6,388 bases of DNA from contig DJFN01000156.1 of the NCBI GenBank assembly GCA_002432085.1, positions 7,496-13,883 of the forward strand, given 5' to 3'. This document shows positions 1-5,095 of this stretch, piece after piece. Below the pieces are notes generated by a model. The model searched no databases. It was not told the origin of the DNA and was given only the letters and a program-made list of their open reading frames with translations. The position numbers and the translations under genes were made by a program. The stretch is from Flavobacteriales bacterium UBA5871. Lineage in GTDB: Bacteria > Bacteroidota > Bacteroidia > Flavobacteriales_D > Crocinitomicaceae. How positions within the stretch are numbered: the first letter of the stretch is position 1; each line of letters starts with the position of its first letter.

Positions 1-410
1 GAGCTGTAGAGCGGCTTGCCTGTTTGCTTGTAGAATGCTTCTCCCTCAGCCAGCAGACCATCGAGCCATGGAAGCAGGTTTTTCGCGCAGTGGTCGGTGT
101 GCAGAATGACCGTTGCACCGTATTGTTCTGCCAGCGTATGGATGTGCTTCGCACCGGAAATTCCACCGGCGATCGCAGCACGCTCGTTCGCGTTGGAAAG
201 GCCTTTTCCGGCGAAAAAATGAGCGCCTCCGTTGGAGAACTGGATGATCACAGGAGCTTTGACCTTCGCAGCTGTTTCCATCACGGCGTTTACCGTGCTG
301 GAGCTGGTAACGTTGACTGCAGGAAGGGCAAACCCTTTTTCTTTTGCGTACTGAAAGATTGCCTGAACTTCGTCACCGGTTGCTACTCCCGGCTTGATCT
401 GATGTGCCAT
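1..410 (-). CDS. fbaA: Class II (type A) fructose-bisphosphate aldolase, N-terminal part, cut by window edge
   Basis: Zn-dependent aldolase of glycolysis and gluconeogenesis, cleaving or forming fructose-1,6-bisphosphate from dihydroxyacetone phosphate and glyceraldehyde-3-phosphate in the cytoplasm. The first 136 residues are visible. They start MAHQIKPGVATGDEV and carry FALPAVNVTSSSTVNAV (residues 27-43), APVIIQFSNGGAHFFAGKG (52-70) and VILHTDHCAKNLLPW (101-115). In the last block D106 is the expected catalytic acid/base and H107 a Zn ligand, by analogy with E. coli FbaA. The segment aligns well from memory with E. coli FbaA, which has about 359 residues, so roughly 220 residues including the remaining metal ligands lie outside the window. 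ATG at 410 fits the family N-terminus. It follows tamL on the same strand after 121 bp, and a promoter-like sequence lies in that gap. As I recall, a fba gene next to tamL is also found in other flavobacteria. No frameshift is visible. Confidence 0.95.
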   Translation of the reverse strand, partial: MAHQIKPGVATGDEVQAIFQYAKEKGFALPAVNVTSSSTVNAVMETAAKVKAPVIIQFSNGGAHFFAGKGLSNANERAAIAGGISGAKHIHTLAEQYGATVILHTDHCAKNLLPWLDGLLAEGEAFYKQTGKPLYS

Positions 411-432
411 ATGTACTTTTAGTTTTGGGCTG

Positions 433-460
433 TAAAGATAATTATTTCGGCAATGCAAAA
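433..460 (-). promoter_or_regulatory. Candidate promoter of the aldolase gene
   Basis: On the minus strand TATCTTTA (433-440) matches 7 of 8 positions of the Bacteroidota -7 box TAnnTTTG, and TTTTG (456-460) could serve as the -33 element. The 15-bp spacing between them is shorter than the usual roughly 19-21 bp. The expected start site gives a leader of about 15-20 nt before ATG 410. This is a pattern match only; the aldolase could also be read through from tamL. Confidence 0.3.
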
Positions 461-479
461 TTCAGAATTTGGAATGCAT
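453..479. repeat. Bulged inverted repeat upstream of the aldolase gene
   Basis: ATGCA (453-457) pairs with TGCAT (475-479), and inside it AAATTC (458-463) pairs with GAATTT (465-470) around a single central A. Only the four bases GGAA (471-474) are unpaired on one arm. This gives 11 paired positions in 27 bp. It lies between tamL and fbaA and overlaps the proposed -33 element of the fbaA promoter, so it could be an operator or a processing or termination structure for tamL mRNA. No T-run follows it on the minus strand, so a classical intrinsic terminator is unlikely. Confidence 0.45.
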
Positions 480-531
480 AACAGGGCCTCGAAACCCGAT
501 TGTGAATTATGAATCCTGCAGTATGAATTGT
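465..531. repeat. Degenerate GAAT-led heptamer repeats
   Basis: GAAT occurs at 465, 472, 504, 511 and 525. Within each cluster the spacing is 7 or 14 bases, which allows a reading as degenerate heptamers: GAATTTG-GAATGCA, then GAATTAT-GAATCCT-GCAGTAT-GAATTGT up to the tamL stop codon. It may be a decayed tandem repeat of the AT-rich kind common between flavobacterial genes. No function can be assigned, and low complexity could explain it. Confidence 0.3.
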
Positions 532-3381
532 TTAGAACGGAAGTCCGATACCGATGTGGAAATGAGGGGCGAACGGCGCCGGTATTTTCTTGATCTGCTC
601 GTCTGTCAGGTCCGAATCGTCAATTTCCTTATGGTAGGCATCGCGCGACTGGAAGATCCAGCGCGATCCATCCGGAAGGGCCGGATTGGTGAGCGGAATT
701 CCTAAATCGAGTCGGAAAATGAAGAAGCTGAAATCGAGCCGGATACCGTAACCAACGGCCACACCGAGCTGCTTGTAAAATTTCCCGGAGATCTTTCCGC
801 CTTCACGATTCGGGTCGCCGTTGATCGTCCAGATGTTGCCCACGTCGGCAAAAACCGCGCTTTGTATCAGCTTTCCTTTAGCCAGACGGTATTCGATCGA
901 GCCTCCGAAACGGATATCACCGATCTGTGTCACCGTTCGCAGGGTATCCAGGTAGTATTTATAGGCTCCCGGACCGAGCGTTCGGGCCACCCAGCCGCGG
1001 TTATCGTTGGCCCCACCCGCGTAGAACGAGTAATCGTACGGCAGCGACGTAATCGTATTCTTATACGGCTTTCCGGCACCTATCATAATGCGGCCCGCAA
1101 GCGTGTGTCGGCGGTTCACGTCGTAATAAACAGTAGCTTTGCCATCGGCCAATGCGAACTGGGAATAAGGAACACCGAACAGCTGATAATGGCCCGATGT
1201 ATCCATGGACTGCATGCTGCGGAATCCATAATAAAGCAGGTTACCGGCTAAATTGACCGTCACGTTGGTGGTTGCACGCCATCGCTGTTTCTTGTCGTCG
1301 GCATTGATATTATCGTAATCGAATACGAGCTTCAAATCTTCCCAGATGAACTGGTCGCTGTAGGCATTTCGGAGGAAAAGGTCGTTCAGGGAATTGATCC
1401 GCGTTTCGAATTCCGGTGATTTTTTCAGCGCGACGAATTTGATCACCGAAGCCCCCGGCAAACCGACCGAAAACACCTGTGTTTTTCCTACATAGAATTT
1501 CCACAGGTAGTTCAGCTGAAAAACGCTGCGGGAAAAATCCGGTCGCTGCTGGAAGTTGTAGGCCGCCGAAAGAATGGTACGCGGTCGCTGACGTTTATCC
1601 AGCTTAGCAACGCCTACCGGAAAAAGTCCGGGAAGGTCGAATTTGATCGTCGGACCGAACTCGAAGGTGTTGAAGCTCCTACCCGACTGCTGTACTTGCT
1701 GACCATCGGGCGTGGTGGCAAAGACGGCCGGTTGCGATTCGAAACCGCCACTCATTGAAACGGTCGTGTTCCACCCCGATCGGAAGAGGTTTTTGTTCGT
1801 ATAGTTGACCGAAGCCGAAGCTCCAAGGAAACCGTTCGAGTTGGTAAAACGCGGCTCAAAGCTGTAGCTTTGCTTCTTGGCCGGCACGAGGTAATAATGC
1901 ACGATGAGCTTGTTGCCCGGCACTTCTTCGATCACCGGCTTGATGATGGAGAACAAGCCGAGCTGCAGCAAGCGGTTGTAGGAACGATCGAGGTAATATT
2001 CCTTGTAGTAATTGTCGTTTTCAAGGTAATTCTGCGCTTCCACCAGTCCCGGCTTCACAAACATGACCAGCGTATCTTTTCCATGTCGCTTGACTGGTTT
2101 TCCATTGAACAAAAAGGTCGCGATCCGGAAACGATCCTGCGCAATGGAATCTTTCGGCTGACCGAAAATGTTCTTTTCGACCGTGCTCTTATAATGGGTT
2201 TGCTTGTATTTCTGCTTCAAACTATCCGGCAACGATACTTTTTTCATCAGATCGTCGTAGATCAGCGTATCGAGCGTTTGCAGGAAGTTATCTTTTTTCA
2301 GCTCCAGCTGCAATTCTTCCATCGTAGCACGGAAATTTCCTCCGTACATCGACGTATCGGCAATATGGAAATACACCCGCTCGATCTTGGTTGCCGCATG
2401 ACGTTTGGTGATCACTTCGTTCGGGTTTTCTTCCGAACGGATGATGCGATCGGTGAATTCGATCTTGAGCGTGACCGTCATCGTTGCTTTCGTGGTATCG
2501 GCAATGAATTTGACGTGTGCCGGGCTGAAGCCGTAATAAGCATCGTTCCGCATGTATTGCGCCACCCGGTTTTTGTAATCGGCCAGCACATCCTGATCGA
2601 ACGGCACATGAAGTGGCTGTTGTTTCGCCAGGAACTGGTGGAACGGCGAATTCAGCGGGCTGTCGTCCGGTTCCTTCCGGATGTAATTGTAGAACGAGTT
2701 CGTAACGTCGCGGTTCGTGGAAACGATGACAACAGAATCGATATAATAGCGCGGACCTGTAATCGCCTTGTAATGCGCTATGATCTTTTTCTTCCGGACC
2801 GTATCGAGATAGCCGGTAACCGTATCGTAGAAATAACCTTTTTTATGAAGGTAAATGCTCAGCTGTTCTTTCGATTTCTGGAAAAGGAACGAATCCACAA
2901 TTACGGGCGGTTCTCCGAATTTATACTTCATTCGCTCGAGCAGCGACGGCTTCGGATTCAACGTGTCTTTCAGCTCGATCGTCCGGTAGAAATACGTGTC
3001 CTTTCCCCTTCGCATAGCACGGTCGCGACGACGCGTGTTGATCCTGATCTCGCGGTTACGACGTTTTTCGTTCTTACGACGCAGTTTCGTTGCTTTCTTT
3101 AAGCGGATCTTTTCGACTTTCATCGAGTCGATCGAATTGTAGACGATGAGACGGAATTTGATCCCGAGCGTGCTCAGGTTGGGCTGCTGACGGATCACAT
3201 TTTCCATGGAAGACTCGTCCAGGTTGTCGCCCTCGACATCCAGTTTGTTCTTTTTCAGCAGGTGTCTGCCCTCCGGAACCGAGTAGGTCGCTCGCCATTC
3301 TTTACAGGCTGCAACAGTAAGCACGGCCACAATGGCCGCTAAAGGCAACACCGTACGGGACTGTAAGCTGAACAGACTCAT
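532..3381 (-). CDS. tamL: TamL: Omp85/BamA-like outer-membrane assembly lipoprotein
   Basis: A 949-residue Omp85-superfamily protein. In Bacteroidota, TamL is the lipid-modified counterpart of BamA/TamA and is thought to work with TamB in outer-membrane biogenesis. Residues 1-25 form a lipoprotein signal peptide with lipobox VAAC, putting the lipidated cysteine at C26. POTRA-type repeats follow to about residue 500, including FRLIVYN (about 76-82) and GEPPVIVDSF (about 156-165). A 16-strand barrel domain occupies about 505-949. It contains the lid-loop motif YAGGANDNRGW (787-797, with the expected conserved Arg at 795), AVFADVGNIW (842-851) and FRLDLGIPL, and it ends in an aromatic residue (GIGLPF), as expected for a beta-signal. 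ATG 3381 was chosen because it gives this signal peptide; starting at 3492 would add 37 unsuitable residues and overlap the divergent methyltransferase gene. Odd point: residues 88-127 contain 21 Lys/Arg in 40. The gene is divergent from an RNA methyltransferase, an arrangement I recall from other Bacteroidota. Another BamA paralogue name is possible, but the lipobox favours TamL. Confidence 0.93.
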   Translation of the reverse strand: MSLFSLQSRTVLPLAAIVAVLTVAACKEWRATYSVPEGRHLLKKNKLDVEGDNLDESSMENVIRQQPNLSTLGIKFRLIVYNSIDSMKVEKIRLKKATKLRRKNEKRRNREIRINTRRRDRAMRRGKDTYFYRTIELKDTLNPKPSLLERMKYKFGEPPVIVDSFLFQKSKEQLSIYLHKKGYFYDTVTGYLDTVRKKKIIAHYKAITGPRYYIDSVVIVSTNRDVTNSFYNYIRKEPDDSPLNSPFHQFLAKQQPLHVPFDQDVLADYKNRVAQYMRNDAYYGFSPAHVKFIADTTKATMTVTLKIEFTDRIIRSEENPNEVITKRHAATKIERVYFHIADTSMYGGNFRATMEELQLELKKDNFLQTLDTLIYDDLMKKVSLPDSLKQKYKQTHYKSTVEKNIFGQPKDSIAQDRFRIATFLFNGKPVKRHGKDTLVMFVKPGLVEAQNYLENDNYYKEYYLDRSYNRLLQLGLFSIIKPVIEEVPGNKLIVHYYLVPAKKQSYSFEPRFTNSNGFLGASASVNYTNKNLFRSGWNTTVSMSGGFESQPAVFATTPDGQQVQQSGRSFNTFEFGPTIKFDLPGLFPVGVAKLDKRQRPRTILSAAYNFQQRPDFSRSVFQLNYLWKFYVGKTQVFSVGLPGASVIKFVALKKSPEFETRINSLNDLFLRNAYSDQFIWEDLKLVFDYDNINADDKKQRWRATTNVTVNLAGNLLYYGFRSMQSMDTSGHYQLFGVPYSQFALADGKATVYYDVNRRHTLAGRIMIGAGKPYKNTITSLPYDYSFYAGGANDNRGWVARTLGPGAYKYYLDTLRTVTQIGDIRFGGSIEYRLAKGKLIQSAVFADVGNIWTINGDPNREGGKISGKFYKQLGVAVGYGIRLDFSFFIFRLDLGIPLTNPALPDGSRWIFQSRDAYHKEIDDSDLTDEQIKKIPAPFAPHFHIGIGLPF

Positions 3382-3387
3382 TTGGAA

Positions 3388-3395
3388 CAAAAATA
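3388..3395 (-). promoter_or_regulatory. Candidate -7 box of tamL
   Basis: On the minus strand TATTTTTG is an exact TAnnTTTG match, ending 6 bases before the ATG at 3381. If used, transcription would begin at or within a few bases of the start codon, giving a leaderless or nearly leaderless mRNA. No TTG is visible at the normal -33 distance, so the match could be chance in an AT-rich stretch. Confidence 0.35.
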
Positions 3396-3446
3396 AGAAA
3401 AGCTGACAACGGTTCCGTATCCGAAGATCAAAAGGGCAAAAAACAG

Positions 3447-3454
3447 TATGTTTG
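3447..3454 (+). promoter_or_regulatory. Candidate -7 box of the methyltransferase operon
   Basis: TATGTTTG is an exact match to the Bacteroidota -7 consensus TAnnTTTG. It ends 16 bases before the GTG at 3471, so the predicted 5' leader is only about 10 nt. No clear TTG is present at the -33 position. The ATG inside this box (3448) is in a different frame from the methyltransferase and is not its start. Confidence 0.5.
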
Positions 3455-3470
3455 CACGAGACAACGCACG

Positions 3471-4199
3471 GTGGAAAACATTTCAAAAGCAAAGATCAAG
3501 TGGATCCGTTCGCTCGGCCAGAAAAAGAACAGAGAGGCCGAAGGCGTGTTCGTTGCAGAAGGTGAAAAAACCGTGCTCGAGGGGCTGGAAATCAATCAAC
3601 TGGAAATCGTTTGCGTAGTTGCTCAAAAAGAAGCCGCACACCTCGTTTCCAACTACAGCGGCTTTCCTGTTTTCACTGTTTCAGCTATGGAAATGGAACA
3701 GCTTTCCGCTTTCAAAACGCCCAATAAGCTTATAGCCGTTTTCAAACGTCCGAAACAGGTTGCGACCACTTCTGGTTTTACAATTGCGCTCGACGACATC
3801 CAGGATCCGGGAAATATGGGAACGATCCTGCGTCTTGCCGACTGGTTTGGCGTTCAGACCGTCGTTTGTTCGCAGCAAACCGTTGATTGTTACAATCCGA
3901 AAGTGATACAGGCATCGATGGGCGCTATTTTCCGCGTTCGGGTGCAATACACCGATCTGAAGACTTTTCTGAAAGAAAGCAAGGTTCCGGTTTACGGCGC
4001 TCTGCTGAACGGCACGAATTACAGCACCGTTCGCTACGACCAGAATGGTATTTTATTGATGGGCAATGAAGGAAACGGCATTTCGGAAGAGCTGTTGCCG
4101 CTTGTCACGGAAGCTGTTACCATTCCGCGCATTGGCGCCGCCGAATCATTGAACGTTGCTACTGCGACGGCCATTTTACTGGCAGAGATCCATCGTTAG
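3471..4199 (+). CDS. TrmH/SpoU-family RNA 2'-O-ribose methyltransferase
   Basis: A 242-residue SPOUT-class enzyme expected to transfer a methyl group from S-adenosylmethionine to a ribose 2'-OH in rRNA or tRNA; the target nucleotide cannot be told. An N-terminal substrate-binding domain (SpoU_sub_bind type) spans about residues 1-95 and starts with KAKIKWIRSLGQKKNREAEG. The knotted catalytic domain shows motif 1 LDDIQDPGNMGTILRLADWFG in two overlapping parts (N115 and the likely catalytic R121), QASMGAIFRV (147-156), motif 2 LLMGNEGNGIS (195-205, E200) and motif 3 with ESLNVATATAILL (225-237). The length is normal and all three motifs are intact. The start is GTG at 3471: the encoded N-terminus fits the family and no in-frame ATG lies upstream close by. 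It is divergent from tamL by 89 bp and followed 20 bp later by a small gene, probably co-transcribed. It is closer to the general RlmB/TsnR-like group than to a specific named enzyme. Confidence 0.93.
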   Translation: MENISKAKIKWIRSLGQKKNREAEGVFVAEGEKTVLEGLEINQLEIVCVVAQKEAAHLVSNYSGFPVFTVSAMEMEQLSAFKTPNKLIAVFKRPKQVATTSGFTIALDDIQDPGNMGTILRLADWFGVQTVVCSQQTVDCYNPKVIQASMGAIFRVRVQYTDLKTFLKESKVPVYGALLNGTNYSTVRYDQNGILLMGNEGNGISEELLPLVTEAVTIPRIGAAESLNVATATAILLAEIHR

Positions 4200-4219
4200 T
4201 ATTCCACTAAATCAATCCT

Positions 4220-4519
4220 ATGAAATCAGCAATCGAACAAATCATTGCCAAAATCGAAGCGATGCATATCAATGATCCTCGTGTAAACGACGAGCTGGAC
4301 GAGATCACCAGAATTTTAGCGACGGATGAAACCAGGGCTATTGAAACGATCAATCTGCTTGATGAAAATACAATCAACTGGATTTCATCACTCTTCGCTG
4401 ATCTGGCCTATGTTTTTCAAAGCAGGAAGTTCATCGAGACAATTGTAGCACTGGAACAAAAGTTCCCAATGATCGACCTCCGGATCTGGATAGATGACGC
4501 AATCGAAGCAATGGATTAA
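4220..4519 (+). CDS. Small acidic helical protein of unknown function
   Basis: I do not recognise this 99-residue protein with certainty. It has no signal peptide, membrane segment or cysteine, is rich in Asp, Glu and Ile, and looks almost wholly alpha-helical: a helix at about 3-15, another at 20-32 (NDELDEITRILAT), then TINWISSLFADLAYVFQSRK (50-69) and a C-terminal helical pair ending WIDDAIEAMD. The pattern of a hydrophobic/aromatic segment, then FIETIVALEQKFP, then an acidic helical tail resembles, as far as I recall, small cytoplasmic proteins found beside polymorphic toxins, but no toxin gene is present. ATG 4220 is 20 bp after the methyltransferase stop, which suggests a shared transcript. 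It ends 33 bp before the convergent metal-binding gene. Codon use resembles its neighbours, and the clean start and stop support a real gene. Confidence 0.8.
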   Translation: MKSAIEQIIAKIEAMHINDPRVNDELDEITRILATDETRAIETINLLDENTINWISSLFADLAYVFQSRKFIETIVALEQKFPMIDLRIWIDDAIEAMD

Positions 4520-4552
4520 CCAACGAAAAGGGCATTTTTAGTGAGTACGTCG

Positions 4553-4903
4553 CTAATCTGATCCGCCCGTACAGCAGCCGTCGCGTTTGGCGTAAGCTTC
4601 CGGATCGGCTTTTACCTCATCGGCATCGAATCCCAGTTTCGCGATTTCCTGGCGGATTTTCTCCGGCGTGATTTGCTTCGGCTTGTAAACGATCGTGGTC
4701 GTCATATCGGCTTCGTTGTAGGTCACGAGCTTGATCCCACGAACAAAGTACAGATCCGTTTCCAGCAACTGACCGCAGGTTTCGCAGACTTTGCAGTGAT
4801 TGCAGGTGTTTTTCGTTACAACCGTAAGCGTGGCTTTCTTGCTGCTTTGGCTGAAAGCGGTAACCGAAAAGAGCAATGCGAACGTAAAAAGGAGCTGTTT
4901 CAT
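4553..4903 (-). CDS. Secreted heavy-metal-associated (HMA-like) cysteine-rich protein
   Basis: A 116-residue protein with a Sec signal peptide (MKQLLFTFALLFSVTAFSQ, cleavage probably near residue 19), so it is likely periplasmic. The mature part fits the ferredoxin-like fold of HMA/MerP-type domains: an ATLTVVTKN strand, the metal loop, an LLETDLYFVRGIKLVTYNEA helix-strand unit, TTTIVYKPKQITPEKIRQEI and AKLGFDADEV. The usual CxxC is expanded to CNHCKVCETCG, giving C34, C37, C40 and C43 spaced CX2CX2CX2C, and there is a C-terminal Cys pair (C110-C111 in DGCC). It probably binds a soft metal such as copper, mercury or zinc, but the metal is not determined by the sequence. Similar Bacteroidota proteins with VKADP and a terminal CC are familiar to me as HMA-domain proteins of unknown partner. 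ATG 4903 has an exact -7 box upstream. No efflux ATPase or regulator is in the window. Confidence 0.85.
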   Translation of the reverse strand: MKQLLFTFALLFSVTAFSQSSKKATLTVVTKNTCNHCKVCETCGQLLETDLYFVRGIKLVTYNEADMTTTIVYKPKQITPEKIRQEIAKLGFDADEVKADPEAYAKRDGCCTGGSD

Positions 4904-4920
4904 GTCGAAAGGTTATGGTT

Positions 4921-4957
4921 CAAATATACGAAAGTGGTGGATGGCTTCACCACAAAA
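4921..4957 (-). promoter_or_regulatory. Candidate promoter of the metal-binding protein gene
   Basis: On the minus strand TATATTTG (4921-4928) is an exact TAnnTTTG box, and TTTTG (4953-4957) is a possible -33 element. The 24-bp spacing is longer than the usual roughly 19-21 bp. The predicted leader to ATG 4903 is about 12-14 nt, with no Shine-Dalgarno sequence, as expected for this phylum. The long spacer contains a perfect dyad, listed separately. Confidence 0.5.
4934..4953. promoter_or_regulatory. Perfect inverted repeat within the promoter spacer (operator candidate)
   Basis: GTGGTG (4934-4939) and CACCAC (4948-4953) form a perfect 6-bp dyad around 8 bases. In plus-strand RNA it can extend to 8 pairs by G-U and A-U. 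It occupies almost exactly the stretch between the proposed -33 and -7 boxes of the downstream metal-binding gene. Operators inside an overlong promoter spacer are the hallmark of MerR-family regulators, but the half-sites do not match a known MerR-type site that I can name, and no regulator gene is in view. Confidence 0.45.
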
Positions 4958-5000
4958 GGCGCAAAAGTCAGGGAGGTACTGACGAAGTTTAAAGCGCCTT
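4956..5000 (-). terminator. Two-part stem-loop, possible terminator of the FAD dehydrogenase gene
   Basis: The 7-bp arms AAGGCGC (4956-4962) and GCGCCTT (4994-5000) enclose a second stem, GTCAG (4967-4971) with CTGAC (4979-4983) around a 7-base loop. The internal loop has 4 and 10 unpaired bases. Read on the minus strand, the outer stem closes with GCGCCTT followed by TT, a weak T-tract about 100-140 nt past the dehydrogenase stop codon. It is therefore a possible intrinsic terminator, but could equally be a regulatory element upstream of the metal-binding gene. Confidence 0.3.
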
Positions 5001-5015
5001 CCGCCGCGGCGAAAG
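4998..5015. repeat. 18-bp near-perfect palindrome with GC-rich core
   Basis: CTTCCGCCGCGGCGAAAG is self-complementary apart from one mismatched pair (5001 with 5012). The 10-bp core CGCCGCGGCG (5002-5011) is perfect. With no loop it is a poor RNA hairpin but a good shape for a site bound by a symmetric protein dimer. It stands out because its surroundings are AT-rich, and it partly overlaps the neighbouring stem at 4994-5000. Confidence 0.4.
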
Positions 5016-5095
5016 TTTACACAAAAGGCATTTCAAAATCAATATAGTATTTTTGAACGGCTTATCTTTTGTGTGTGCTTTTTGTGGTAAAAAAA

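Larger units (their letters stand above)
4949..5088. repeat. Four nested CACAAAA motifs, two in each orientation
   Basis: CACAAAAGGC occurs exactly at 4951-4960 and 5020-5029. The reverse form TTTTGTG occurs at 5067-5073 and 5080-5086. The copies pair symmetrically: ACCACAAAA (4949-4957) with TTTTGTGGT (5080-5088), and ACACAAAAG (5019-5027) with CTTTTGTGT (5066-5074), each 9 bp perfect. The set fills most of the 192-bp gene-free spacer between the metal-binding gene and the dehydrogenase gene. It could be a set of protein-binding sites or the ends of a decayed small element. Confidence 0.45.

Noticed and set aside
1870..3102. A 410-residue open frame on the plus strand, antisense to tamL
   Set aside because: It lies wholly opposite a strongly supported Omp85 gene, has an Arg/Ile/Phe-rich composition typical of a mirror frame, and shows no recognisable domain.
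3382..3492. Upstream extension of tamL by 37 residues to a start at 3492
   Set aside because: It would place Cys-rich, non-signal residues before a good lipoprotein signal peptide and overlap the start of the divergent methyltransferase gene.
4520..4552. Possible bidirectional terminator between the convergent small gene and metal-binding gene
   Set aside because: Only 33 bp are available, and I see no stem with a following T-run on either strand.
5048..5055. Plus-strand TATTTTTG, an exact -7 box match
   Set aside because: There is no -33 element, and it points into the 3' end of a minus-strand gene with no plus-strand gene downstream. An antisense transcript cannot be excluded, but chance in AT-rich DNA is simpler.
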